Below are positions 23,101 through 35,692 of a stretch of 64,000 nucleotides of DNA, one piece after another (position 1 is the first letter of the stretch; every line of letters starts with the position of its first letter). This stretch comes from Melanocharis versteri (taxonomy: Eukaryota > Chordata > Aves > Passeriformes > Melanocharitidae). The stretch lies in NCBI GenBank assembly GCA_013397845.1, contig VZTG01004276.1, forward strand, positions 62,001 to 126,000. Reading direction: 5' to 3'. Below the pieces are notes generated by a model. The model did not search any database, was not told where the DNA came from, and saw only the letters and a program-made list of their open reading frames with translations. The position numbers were made by a program, and so were the translations under genes.

Positions 23101-24500
23101 TAGGACCGGCAATTAAGAACAGATCTGTTGGGAACAAGAAGGAAAAAGGAGCTTTTTATCTGAGGGCTGTTTCTTCACAGATGATTTAGACCAGAGTATT
23201 CCCAGCCACTCTTTGATTTAGTTACACTAGAGACAGCTGAGTGAAAAATCAAGCTCATAGGAATGGGTATTTCATTGCCAAGATCTCAGGACTGACTCAT
23301 TTTTTGCGTGAAACAAATCAGATTTTGGAGGGCTGTAGCAGAAATCTCCCCTAACATTTCATTCAGAAAACAAATGGACTTGTTGTTGAAGTGGTAGACT
23401 TTGTTCTGTGATCCCACATGTCAGATTACTCAGGATCTGCTTTTTGAACAAGAAACAAATGTCAGTGACTTCAAATTTGGTCTTGGCTAACATGAAATCT
23501 CTGGGAATTTCCCTCTTAGGTGAAGGAACAGTCAAAGTCTAAGGGCAGAAGGAACGAACGTCAGTCCAGCAGTCAAATGATTGAAAGAACCAGGGGAAGT
23601 TCAGCAAGCTACAATTACTCCTCTCCTGAGAAGAATTAGTAATGCTGTGACCCTGCCAGACGAGTCTTTTAGCAGGCAAGCAGCAGTTCTAGGAAAATTC
23701 TTTCACCTCCAGTCTCAGAGACAACAGAAATTCCCACTTCTGCCCATGGACTTCCACCCCTCTAAGCCATCACCAGCTCTCACCACCATGGAGAACAGCA
23801 AAGCCATGGAGCAGGGAGGAGCCAGGGGATCCACATATCCTTCCCAAAACCTCTCAGAAATGGGAAGGAGTTGAGCACTGATGGATAGAATGAAAACATA
23901 CAGAAAGTTGTAGTTCACAGGTGGAGCCTCCTGTAAGAATAACACTACAAACTTCAACAGACCTGCACAAATGCTCAGGAGCTGCTTCTGGGCTCAAAGC
24001 ACTTTCTGGATAGAAGCAGAACCCTCCATGTTGCTGATGTAAAAAGTACAGGGTGGAAATTGAGTCAAGGTAAAGTTGCTTGGAAGTTTCTCTGCGGGAG
24101 CTGTCTGATCACGACCAACACCTGTCAGTGTGAGCAAACTGAGAGGGGCTTTAGACTGAATCCCTGACTTAACGCTCCTAAATCCAGGGAAGATGGAATA
24201 TTTCACACACTCCCCCCTCTCCAGGGGATTCGCCACCAGCCACTCTCAGCACCCACGTGCTCCATATGCCAGCTGATGAAAATTCCCTCCTCAGCTGCTC
24301 AGCTGGATTTGTTCCCTGTGGGAGGAGCCAGTTTAGTTTTGATTTAGTCTCAGCTCTGGTTGTCGGGGTTGTCAGAGACATGATGGGGGAAGGAGGGAGT
24401 GTACAGGTGCCACTTGTGGGGGCCAGCCAGGAGTGGGGGAAGCCTCATCTCTGGGGAGGCTTTGCCTGGTGACACCTCACATGAGGCCATCAGGAGGAGA
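20128..24500. other. Upstream region of AQP1, no gene recognised
   Basis: The region contains the GATA/E-box motifs already listed, a T-rich tract near 20226-20250, and GC-richer sequence at about 20.86-21.25 kb with open frames on both strands. Those frames carry no recognisable domain. No CR1 element was found here. Confidence 0.5.
20448..20507. promoter_or_regulatory. GATA motif (20448-20452, minus) and adjacent GATA/E-box pair (20496-20507, plus)
   Basis: GATAA is read on the minus strand at 20448-20452. AGATAA (20496-20501) is immediately followed by the E-box CAGCTG (20502-20507). They lie roughly 365-425 bp upstream of the inferred start. GATA1 and TAL1-type factors act on erythroid genes, and AQP1 is abundant in red cells. 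These are short motifs and could be chance. Confidence 0.35.
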
Positions 24501-24920
24501 CACTGAGGAGGGACCTCTCCGATCGGGTCGCCAAAAGTCTCCACTGATGGGCAGAAAAGAAAGGTTGGGCAGGGCCGATGGTGCCTGCTGTGGCTGGGGC
24601 TCGCTGCTGTTCGTTGGCCCATTTGTTCCCCCCTTGCCCTGGCCCCAGCCTGCCCTCTGGCTCTCCTGCCCTCGCTGGCTGTTGCTCACCCTCGCGCCTC
24701 TCCTGCCTCCCCGTGTCGCTGACCGCTGCCCTGCCACTTCGCCCCCGCGTCCTCGCCCGGGCTGCCCACATTCAACCTGGCTGCCCTGATCCTCTCCACG
24801 ACCCTGCCCAGGGTCCTGGGCCTCCTGTCCGAGCACCCGCTGACCGCGTGTGTGGTGCCGTCGCCGCGGGAGCCGCGCCCGTGAAGCCGCGCAGGCCGCC
24901 TGGACACCGACAGCTCTTCC
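24500..24920. promoter_or_regulatory. CpG-rich island of unknown association
   Basis: CpG dinucleotides are frequent here (for example in ccgatcgggtcgcc, and clustered through 24720-24910), unlike the CpG-poor flanks. Open frames of 118-211 codons exist on both strands, as expected from GC-rich sequence with few stops, so they are not good evidence of a protein. It lies about 4.5 kb upstream of AQP1. It could be a promoter of an unrecognised transcript or a retroposed GC-rich fragment. Confidence 0.55.
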
Positions 24921-24940
24921 CTGACTTATCAGTGGTAACA

Positions 24941-25034
24941 CCCTCTTCTCCTCTCTGTCTTCTCTTTCTCCCTCTCTCCCATTCCTTTTCCATTCCCCTT
25001 CCTTCTTTTCTCTGTCTCCTACCCCTCTTTCGTT
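24941..25034. repeat. CT-rich polypyrimidine tract
   Basis: About 95 bases, nearly all C and T on the plus strand, directly after the CpG-rich block. Confidence 0.85.
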
Positions 25035-25512
25035 CGGGCAACTCTTTTTCCTTCTTGTTTTCCATTACCAATACACAGGTTCTCAGATACATTCGCCTCA
25101 TTTGGCTTAGTTTTGTTCCCAAAGAATTCTCCACAGTGGAACACGACACTCTCTATGGAAAACTCAGAGCCTGCAATACCTCCACGGAGCCGGACAGTGA
25201 AATCACTTTGTGAATCCAAAGTTTGTGTGAATCCTCACAAACTCCTCTGGGCAGACCAGGAGTTATTTATCAACCGCGTGAGTCACCTGCTCTTTTGGGA
25301 GGCAAGATGGGATGTCACCCTCTTAATGAGCAAAATTCAAAGGCATAAAGTTCTCATGATTAGTTTTCATTTAGGTACTTCATGATTCAGTGAAATCAAA
25401 GCAGGTTCTGAAGACAGATCAAGCTTTTCCTTTTCCTATAAACAAAAAGTGTCTGTACATTCCTCCGTGTTCACCTAGATAACATAATCCTCTTTTGATT
25501 CTTTTTTTTTTT

Positions 25513-25597
25513 GGGACGGGGTGGGTTGGGTTTGTTTTGTTTGNGGGACGGGGTGGGTTGGGTTTGTTTTGTTTGTTTGTTTGTTTGTTTGTTTTAG
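25513..25597. repeat. 31-bp duplication around a single N, then a (TTTG)n run
   Basis: 25513-25543 and 25545-25575 are identical, separated by N at 25544. A TTTG microsatellite follows to about 25595. This pattern suggests a false duplication at an assembly join. Confidence 0.85.
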
Positions 25598-28500
25598 TTT
25601 TTCACTACATATGTATATATTGAGCCTCCTCGCTACAGCATTTCCCTGTTTCTGGTCCTCATTTTCCTTTTTCTTTTTTTTTTTCCCCTCCAGACCATAA
25701 TAGAACAATAGAAGAGACAAGCTGATCAGTGAATATACAACTAGACAAAATCTCAGGTTGTACAATTAAATTAAAGAAATACAGCAGAGGCTGATACTGA
25801 CATCACTGACCAATTTAGCCCAGATTGATACAAAAGATGACTTAAGATTTGTTTTCTCTTGAAGGAGATTTTGAAGGCATCTGAAGAAAAAAACACTCAT
25901 TGACGTTCTCAGAGAGTTTGCTTCCAATTTCAAGTTGTTCTCTCCTCTGAGAGCAGAAGACCTCACTGTACTTCCTGAAAACACATATAATTCATTGAGA
26001 AATTTGTCAGCGCAGCAGAGTTTTTCATCACAAATACAACAAAGCCACGTGGGTGGCATTTGTCCCCAGTCGCAGGTGTCTCCCATAAAAATGGCTCCAG
26101 CTGCTCTGATGTCCTTTGTCTGCCCCTCAGTGAATGCTCATTGTGAGAATTTTCGGAGTGTGATCACAGCCCTTGATTTGAGACATTTACACTGCACTGC
26201 CTCCATTTAACCAACTTTTTAGGCTGTTTGGGCTGCCCAGCTCCAGGCCAGCACTTGCCTTTCTCTGGAAATCCTGATTCTCTGGCCATGAGAGCAGCAC
26301 AGCTGCCAAGCACTGGCAGGACTGTTATTACCCCTTTTCTGACACTTCTGGCACGTGAAATAATAAAGATTACTATCTTCCAACCCTGACACAAAAGGGA
26401 ATGTCCCAGACAACTGCTAAACCAGCCTGCATCAGGAAGCAGATTTTTTTTCCCTTTTGATTCCTTTGTGCCACCAAGTTTGACAGCAGCATCTCTCCAG
26501 AGGATGCAGCATTGTGGACCACGAAGTCTTCACCACTGGCTGTTCTCTGACACACAGCATGGAGTGCCAGGGAAAAGAAACAGAAAAGTTTTCTCTCATC
26601 AGGAATATCTTTTGGCTGAAGGCAAAATTCAGACAAATTCTTCCGAATCAGGCATTCTTCTCCCCAAGCTTATGCTGGAGAGAGAAGCCACACACTCTGC
26701 TGATAGCAGCAGCAAACTCCCAGCAGCATAAATATATTAATAAATGCCCCTCTCAAATCAGTGATAGATACTAACCAAAAAAAATCAATGTCCTCTAAGG
26801 GAAAGCCATTTTTGTGGAAAAAGGGGGTATGAACCCTTACCATAAAACAGGAGAAAATCTTCTGTCTTTCTCCAAACAAACCTCAAATACTTTTTATTTA
26901 AACCAAATTCTCTTGTGAAATATATTGTTTCTCAATCTCAGAAAATGTCGCCACATCGAGGGTTAAACTCCAAATATTATTCATTTTTCTAAGTGTACAT
27001 ATTTAGCAACAATTGTCCTTTTGAATTTCCTGTGCCCAGTGCATCACTGGGAGGTTGACCAATTTTTTTTTCTTTCTTTTTCCTTTTTTTTGCCCCGCAC
27101 ATTGTGTTACATAAAATAATAAGTCTGCCAGGAATACGGGGCATGACACACCAGTGACTGTGCTAATGAAAGCCTTGGTAGCTCACTACAAACACAGGAG
27201 ATGAATAAACCATTGTTACTGCCATAGGAATATTTTCAGTATGGATCACAGTTTGCCTGGTTTTTTAATCCACAATCCAATCTGCTGCTGCCCTAAGCAG
27301 CAAAGCTCCATGAGAGCAATGCTGATGATCTGGTTGTTTCCAGGGAGGTTTTTTATGTGATTTCCATGAGTTTTGTCACCAGATTTGATCACTGTGTGTG
27401 CTCTGTGCTCTGTTTCCCCCTGGCTCTGCTGCTCAGCCTCACAGCTTGTCTCTGGCACAGTCCGAGGTGCTGATTCAACATCAGAGACTTCTTCAGAATA
27501 ATGAATTTCTTCTAACTGCCAAGAGTTATAGGGCACTGGATGTTGAACTGATAGGGAAAATAAAAGGGAGACCTCGAGGTGAAACTTGTGACCTATTTCC
27601 CAAGCAGAAAAAAAGCCTTGAGGTGAACTTTGTCAGGTTTATCACACAGCCACAACCTGGGAAGTGTCAGCCGGAATCGTCAAATCTGCGAGATCACATT
27701 GCAGCAGCAAAGGAATTCTGCATTTGATACAGGCTGCAGAAACGAGGCAATAAAACAAAGTCACCATAGGCAGAGCAGTTGTAGCTCTTACAGAAAGCTG
27801 TGCCAGAAACTCGTACTCAATGGATCATCCTTGGGAGTTCCTGAGTCTTCCCTGCATTTCCAATTACACTTAATCCTCCTGACAGCAGACCTCTGAGCTG
27901 TCTTCCTCGAGGATGGGGACTCCTGTGTTCCTTTAGATGTTTAATTCCAGTGCTTGCATCCGAATTTTCCAAATCTCACTTGTAATTAAAGCCAAAAAAC
28001 ATGGATCTCGGAAAAGATTCATTTCCTTCCTCTCAAAAATTTGGGAGACTTTTAAAGGTTATCTGTCTAATTTTTTATAGACTGATCCACTCATTTTCTT
28101 GCAAACTTTCCTCCTTTGGTTCTCTTGACTTCTGTTAATGTAATTCTTTATCTGATGTTTTATGATTATAACACAGTGAATTGTCTCTATAGAAAACCTC
28201 TTTTGTTCTTCAGATCAGTTTTACAATCCTCAAGGTTCATCTTAATTCTAACCTTGCACCTCCAGAGTGCTGCTGCCCCTTGTAACTCAGTAATGCTCGT
28301 GGCTCTTACTCCTGCTCACTGCTCCATCACTGCAGACATAAGCCAATGGGAAATAACACACCAGAACAAGATCCCAGCACAGCCTCTATCTCCATAACAT
28401 CCTCAGGTTTGATCATGAACCATGGCTGATTATCTCTTAGGTGTAGTATTCCAGCTTACTGCAAATTCAGAATCCTGGCTGGTTTTGTCCTCCCTTGCTT

Positions 28501-31500
28501 ACAGGAGCAGAAAACTCAAAGCTTGGCTAAGACCAAGGGATAACTATTGAAAATCACTTAAAAAACCAGAAAATCCTTAGAAATAGTAGTATTCACCCCA
28601 TCTAACTTAAGACACTTCCTATTCTGTTAGTTTTACTCATTGCCCTTGCAGTCAGTGGAAAGAAACAGGCACTCTTGGTACTTAACTCTGTTTATAAATC
28701 CACTTTGGATGCTTAACACCAGAGACACCACTGACCACATTGACCAGATCTTTACCTCAAAGTAAACTGCGATGCACAAAACTATAATGCTCGTTTGTGG
28801 CACAGATTATTAGCAAGACCTACTCCATTTCTTCAGGAACAAGTGGGGAATGGATTAATTATTCCTTCAGTTACAACTGGGAATGGATCTTGCAGAAGTA
28901 ATTCCAAGTAAATAATAAATCCACACTCACGATATGCATTTTTATAGGAACCACCATATTAATTCCTTGCAGAAAAGCGTCAATGTGCAGCACCATGGAG
29001 TATAGAAAGTTTGCCAAAAAACAGATAAACTCAGTTGATGCAGAAGCAGTCTGAGATGCACAACAACAACAACAACAACAAGAAGTCTATAAATTATACT
29101 GGATCCCAGCTTTCCATAAGAGAAGCAAAGCTGAGATCTAGGAAGCTTTAAGAGTTTTGGCCTTTTCAAAGTCATCCCTCTGTTTTGTGCTTGTGTGACT
29201 CCGTTCCCATCCGAGCAGTAGCAAATGGTCCCTATTAAATTCCCTCCTATTTTTCCATCTCTTCCTGATGTTATAAGGAAATAAGGCTCCAGTGTTAGAT
29301 GCTTATGGATTTGTGCTCTGTAAGGGCGAGGTAGCACCTCCCTGAGTGTGTTCACACTGATGCTGCCTCAGGACAGTGGTCCTGTCATAAAATGGCTCTT
29401 GCAGAGCTTTCTGCAGTGGTTTAAGACCTCTTTGTGCCATCCCCACACTGCAGTCCCCATCCCACGAGTAAACTGGGGTCAGGGTGTGTGTCCAGGGGAA
29501 ACTCAGATGTGTCCACAAGGCAGCGACTTAAAATAAACCCTTTGGCTGGGCCAGAAATAGATTTTGGATGTGCACATGCTGTGGTGGTGTGTCTCAGCCA
29601 GCTGGGAAGAAACTTTCCTTTAACAAATGGGAAAAGACAGTCGGAGAGGAGCCCACGATGGCTAATGTGGCACGGAGAGGGCTGGGTCACACCCTCAATT
29701 TGTGCATTCATCCCCTTCAGCCACTGAAGGCTGGGATAATTACACCCCCCACCAGGGTTTGCAGAGCTCTCAGTAATTCCAGACTCAGTATTTACATTCT
29801 GCTGTAAAAATGTGTGTGTGTTTTTATATGACACAGTTTTCCAAGCTTTTTCTTCCATTGTGACTGTCAGAATATCCATGAGTAGTTCAAATGCTTTGTC
29901 TGTGCTCATTACTTTTAACAGCACAGATCCACGTAAGGATGGCATTGATCTGTCCAATTCCCAGAAAAAGAATTAAAAATAAAAATAAAATAAAAAATTG
30001 CCATTTGCCATAAGGTTGGTTTAACAGAAAGAAGAGATTCTGAGAAACAACGCTCACTAGGCAAAGCCTAAGGACAATCAAGTCAGCGTAGGCATAGGAA
30101 TTTAAACTCTGAATATCTGTGAAGGGGAAGAATGGCTTCAATCCACTGCTTTGGAGACAGTTGCTGGAGTTTGTGGGCTTTAGAGACTCATCCCTGCTCT
30201 GCATTCCCACTTTGTCCCATGGATTACGTGGTAGGAGGACTTGTGTGTCTCCAGGAAGGGTGGAAAAAATGAAAGACAGGATGGCACTAAATGGCAAAAA
30301 CTTTCTAACCAAGGAAGAAACAGGAAAAAACAGCCAGCTGCCTGGTTTGACTCAAACAGCAGTCCTTTCCCTCCCACAGCTCTCACTCCAGCAAGATTTC
30401 TCCCATAATGTGGGGCAGCGTATCCACCAGCTCCAGGGCAAGGAGAAAAGGTCGGAAATCGTGTCGACATTCATTTCACGTTCATGTAAGAGAGGAGCAG
30501 TTCACTTGCATGACAGCTGGATCAGAAAACCATGGAATTAGGTGGTGGATGACCTTCTTCACTTGTAGTGGCCTTGCATCTCTTTTTTGCCTTTGCAGGG
30601 CAGCAGAGGAGATGGGAATCTCCTCCCCAAACCCTTCAGCTGGATTGAAAACAAGGGGAGAAGCCCCTTAGTGTGGTGGCATCCAGCAGAACTCCTCAGG
30701 GTTGGACTCTCAGCCTCTAAGGGATTTCCAAGGCAAACTCTTAGCCTTTTGCCCCCTAAACTCCTCCAATTTGTGGGTGAATGAGACATCTATGAGGGAA
30801 AAATGTAAAATGAGCAGGGATTATGGAATTCGCACTGGGAAAGATGTGTGTCCTGGAAGAACGTGTCTCTGCTCAGCTGGAGAGCAACAGGGGCTAAAGT
30901 GTGTTCCATAAATTAAGCCTGTCCCAGAAATTAATTCACTTTTCCATAAGGAATGGATCACTGAAGGTGGGAGGAAAAGAGGAGTGAGTCTGGATGATTT
31001 TCCCTGTTCTGGAAGACAAGACAAATAACGGGATTTGGCGGGTTTGAGCGAAGGATACAGCTTGGACAACATTTACAGCATGAATGTAAAGAGGAGCTGT
31101 GGGGGCTTCAGCTGTCCTGGAATTCAGAGCCTCCCAAGCTTCTTAAGGCACAGCTGGACTCCTTAAAATCAGGGGCAGTTGCCACTACCACAGAGGAGGG
31201 ACATTTCTGTTAGCAAAGCAGCTGCAGATCTGGATTAGGGTGTAATCCCGTTTCCTTTGATTATCCACCACCATTGATCCGGACAAACGAATAGTTAGGA
31301 GTGGAAAGCCAATAATCAAACAAATTATTGTTGCAAAGTTTGGCTCAGCTATGTATGTTTTAGATGAGAATTATGCTTGGGTTATGGTGGAAGGAAGAAT
31401 GTCAGTTTATCTGAGAGAGCGAAGCTCAAGGGAAATAAATAAGGAACAGCTGGACATTGTTCTCTGCACGTGCAGGAGTTTTGGCTGACATTGTTGTGAA

Positions 31501-31836
31501 AATTGTCTGAGACCTGGACATTGACTGAGCTCAGCTGGGCTTCCTAAATAGCTGCTTCCAAAATCAGGAACTGGCCCTCTGGGAATACCAAACCACCTTC
31601 CAGACCGCAGTCCTTGTAGTGCCACAGAGGTGAAAGACCAACCATGTCTAGGGCCTCCATCACTCTGAAATCATGTAGAGGTAATCAAATTTGGCTTTCA
31701 TGGCCAAGGAATGCCCAAGGAACGGCTGAAAAGAGCATTCCCCCTCACCCAGCTGACACACCGTGACAGAACTGGGACTGTGATCTAAGTTATTTCAAAT
31801 AATAGTTTTACCAAATGTAACCCTCAGTGTTTTTAA
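25598..31836. other. Intergenic, no gene recognised
   Basis: AT-rich unique-looking DNA. It includes T-rich tracts near 25670-25690 and 27062-27090, a (CAA)7 repeat at 29060-29081 and an A-rich (AAAAT) stretch at 29971-29998. Open frames of 137-178 codons on the minus strand at 28.9-30.3 kb have no recognisable domain or splice support. Confidence 0.5.
29060..29081. repeat. (CAA)7 microsatellite
   Basis: An uninterrupted run of CAA. Confidence 0.9.
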
Positions 31837-31854
31837 CTCTCTCTCTCTCTCTCT
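31837..31854. repeat. (CT)9 microsatellite
   Basis: An uninterrupted run, followed by GTGTG. Confidence 0.9.
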
Positions 31855-31910
31855 GTGTGCAATGTGAGGAATCTGAAATGGGACTGAGATGGGCAGAAAA
31901 TAAGCACATT

Positions 31911-31977
31911 GAATAAAATCACACCAAATAAATGCAGGTTCATTTCAGGTTTTCCAGTGGATTGGCAGTTTGAAATA
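31911..31977 (+). repeat. 67-bp repeat, copy 1 of an inverted pair
   Basis: It is 66/67 identical to the reverse complement of 43573-43639. The only difference is T versus G after ACACCAAA. Similarity ends abruptly on both sides. The family is not recognised. Confidence 0.85.
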
Positions 31978-34444
31978 TTTTTTTTTACCTTTGACATCTC
32001 CTACTCCTAAAAAGCAGTGATGTCAGGGATATATTGTGGTCACAGAAAGAGGTAAGGTGGGTGGTTATCTCTAGATTATCTCCTGCCACCTGAGCATCCA
32101 ATACCATGCAAGATTTGGATGGAAACTTCTGGTGCCTCATCCTACCCCAAAATATAATTGAACTCAAATGCTGCAAGGTGTTAATGTGGCAGTGTTTGTT
32201 TTCATTTTCTATTTTAATCTGCTGGAAAGCCACATATAAAGCCTGCTACAACATTTTCCAGCCTTCTCAAAGAGATGGGGATGACAGTTCCAGGTAGAGC
32301 CATTAAGGTGGTGAACCAGGGGCTGTTTTCATGGGATGACGTTGTTCCTTAGCCTTACTTGCTGAAAAAATGAAGCCTCTTAAGCTTCATAGTGAAAGAT
32401 TTGCTTTCCTGCCCTGGATTGTGTTTGCAGTTCTCCTTTGAACTCTCTCCATTGTTTAGATGACTTTTCTGAAATGTGCTCCAAAGCTGGACACATTATT
32501 TAACAGGTTTTAAATGGAGCAGTTTATAGAGGCAAGGTCACTTCCCATCTTCTACTGAATGCTCTCCATGTACATCCAAAAGTCCCACTGGTTTTTATTT
32601 TGCAATAGTTCCCATTGAGAAAGTTATCAGTGCCTCGTTTGCCACTTGCCAGATAAATTTATCCCCTCCCACACACAGAACTTGCAGTCTTGTCTCCCAG
32701 ACATTTTAGCCTCAGTTTGACTTTATTAAAACAACAGTGATTGGACTGTGAATAATTAATCGTTCCTTTCCTATTGATTATTTACTAACTTGTCTTTCTT
32801 GTGACACCGGAAAACTGAGCTCACAGAGGTATTATATTCTCATGGGATGGTTCCTAATCATTAGACAGCATTGAACCAACATGAACTTTAGTTTTTCCTC
32901 TCTTCAGTGCTTTCCTGAAGCCCAGAGAACTTGAAAGATCTCTGGAAAATTTGATGGCATAAAAACATTGGCTGACAGAATAAACCACTTCCAAAAGGGT
33001 CTCTTCTGTTGTCTATTTGTGATGAAAGGTCCTTCATTTTCTCATCAGGAGAACAGACAGTGCTGCTGCTGTTGGCTCACTGAAAAACATTCCGTTCAGT
33101 CTTTCCAGTTTTTAATATATAATCTTTATTATTTCAGTACAAGACTAACCTGACTTTTTGGTTTATCCACTTCATACAGTTCTGGAGGCCTTTTCAGTTC
33201 TGTCCAATATCTACTGAGTTTAAAATAAACAATTTCTCAGTTCCCTGTGTCCATCCCGTAACTTTTTTTGTGGAAGGTTCCTGCAGACTGCTCTCTACTT
33301 TATTTATTGCTTTGGGTTTTGAGATGCACTTCGTTTTTCCAGCTCTGGGGTGCCTGGTGTTTGTACATTCCCTGTCTGCCCTTATCTCCTGACCCTTTTG
33401 CACTCAGATGCAATCTGCAGCCACATGGGAAAAATCAAAGGAACTGCACCTCACACCTTCATACCCTTTGCAAGGTGGCCAGCAGTTCATGGACAGCTGG
33501 GTTCTTTGGTTCCTGAAGTATTATCAACATGAAGAGAAACACTTTAACTCACACAAAGGTTTCTAAAGTTTTCTTTCTGAATCTTTATGCCAAAAGCTAT
33601 AGTTACAAACAAAAGTTAAATAAGAAGCAATGGTGAAATTTCTTCTGTGGCTCGCTGCACCGTGTCTGCATGGTCTGGAGAGTGGGTGAGGACTGCCTGG
33701 GGTTCAAGGCTCACACTTCTGTCCTTCCATGTGCTCAGCAAAATTCCAAAACTCTCCAGTGTTACTGTTTGCACCCACGGTGAGGACAGGAATCAGAGCT
33801 CTTGGGAGGTTGGGGCTCAGGGTCCCAAAGTGTAGCTGAGGCTCAGCTTTTGGTCTTTTAAAGGCTCACTTGCATTGACTTTTCCGAAATAAACACTTGG
33901 AGTGACTCACTCCAACCATAAAATCTGTGAAAGAAGGGGAGGTTAAGCCCTAACGCAGAGTCCTAAATGATAAAGATATTTTGTAGGAACTTCTGCTTGC
34001 ACAGTGGTGGGTACTGATTTGCCCAGTGAGCACACACACTGCCAGTAACCCAGAGTCTTGATATCTTTGGCAGGATCACATAAATAATGTTTCTCCTAGA
34101 ATAACATGTTCTTGAACTGTTCCTCCAGTGTATTCTCTGCACATATGCTTCCCATTAGCAGCAGACAGGGAAGTCTTACCCAAGAGCACTTGTATATCCA
34201 ATTCACAGAGGTGAAAAGGAGAAAACTGAGAGGTTTCTAACACCATTTTAGAGTTTGGTTTGAAAACTTTCTATCTGCTTCATGTTTCTTTACATCTGTG
34301 CATGTGCTAAAGGACACGAAGCCTGGGCAAGATTTTAGATGCTTTAGCACCACTTCCCATGATTATGATCTCTGAGAATGAAATAATTCTGCAGGTTAGG
34401 GGTGAAGCAGAGTGTTAAACACAATTATCATTTTAATAGAGTTA
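31978..34444. other. Intergenic, no gene or repeat recognised
   Basis: AT-rich sequence without recognisable CR1, LTR or coding similarity. Confidence 0.45.
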
Positions 34445-34525
34445 TAAAATAAAATAAAATAAAGAATCCCTCCAGGGGCTGAGGCTGAGAGAATTGGGGT
34501 TGTTCAGCCTGGAGAAGTGGAAGGA
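34445..34525 (+). mobile_element. (AAAAT)n run followed by a short CR1 fragment
   Basis: 34445-34462 is an AAAAT repeat. 34483-34522 contains 'gggttgttcagcctggagaag', the CR1 block that in full elements lies several hundred bases before the 3' end. Similarity fades after that, and the fragment may extend toward 34.76 kb. Confidence 0.6.
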
Positions 34526-35621
34526 TGACATTTTTGTGGCCTGAAGATAGTGAAAGATGGCAATGCACCCTGTCCCAGCACAGCATCCAAGACAGGTGAT
34601 GCAAACCATTCCCTGGAAGCACCAACTCCTCCCTAGAGAAGAGCTGCTCCTTCATTTTCAGATGGCTAAAGGTGAGGTGCATCCTGAGCTTTACCTCACG
34701 CTCAGTGCACATTTTTCCAGTACTGTTTCTCTTCCTGGGAGAGGATGGAATGGAACTCATCCATAAGGAATCACTTCAGCCTCACCTGAATCCCTCCAGA
34801 AGCCTCTTTGACACACACACAGGCTCATGCCAGCACTTTCCACCTTGACAAACATGCAGGACTGACACAACCTCACTCCAAGCCTGGAAATGTAATTAAT
34901 GGTGTGTCAGAATGACTCACAGCATCCCTCACCTCATGTTTCCCCTTCTCCATCTCCACTCTGCCTCATTTTCCAGCTCCTGCCCCTGTGCAGGTGGCAC
35001 ACAGACCTGTCCACTCGGGGTTGTCACCCTGCTCAGGGTGGCTTCTTCCCTTCACCTCCCTTTGAGGAACTAGAGATGAGCTGCAAAATTCCATAGTTTT
35101 CAAGGTTTCTGTGTTACTGGGTAAGATTTTCATGTCATGAGCCATCCCAACTTATTCCACATAATATATTATTTAATATTATTTTCCTGTCCATCCACAG
35201 AAGGGCAGATCTTATCTGGGCTCTTATCATCTCTTTTATCTCAGATCTTAAGCTACACAACCTTGCCTTGTTATCTTGGTTACCTTGCTTTGGGAAAATC
35301 CAAGTGCAAAATCCTCCATGTTTCCTTCACTGGGAGTAATTGATCTGTCATCTTGGTCCTCTGATCCCGCATCTTGTTCCTTTCCTATCATATGGAAAAA
35401 CCCTGTGTGTTTTCAATCTCAGGGACTTTATCTTCTTTTCAATCAGTACTCACGAGTGGATAGAAAACTCTAAGCAGGCAGTGAGGGCAAACACCTCCAT
35501 TTATTTGTTTTATTTTCTCGTGATCTCATCTTAGTCTTTTTCCCAGGTTATGTTTTATACACCAAGAGAGTTTATTTGTTTATATGTTCTGAACAATTTT
35601 ATTGTTCTACACTCTGCTCAT

Positions 35622-35692
35622 TCACAGAGTGACAGAGTGGTTGATGCTGGAAGGGACCTCTGGAGGGGATCTGGTCCATCCCTGCTCCACGA
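35622..35692 (-). mobile_element. CR1 LINE 3'-end fragment
   Basis: It reads 'cacagagtgacagagtgg' then 'ctggaagggacctctgga' and 'tctggtccatccctgctcc', the reverse complement of a CR1 3' end. Confidence 0.75.

Noticed and set aside
24578..25213. 211-codon plus-strand open frame, with overlapping minus-strand frames of 125-154 codons
   Set aside because: It lies in GC-rich, stop-poor sequence. Frames are open on both strands, the composition is Pro/Arg/Ser biased and it continues into a CT tract. Kept only as a CpG-rich island.
29421..30312. Overlapping minus-strand open frames of 178 and 141 codons
   Set aside because: No family resemblance and no conserved motif. The frames overlap each other in different phases.
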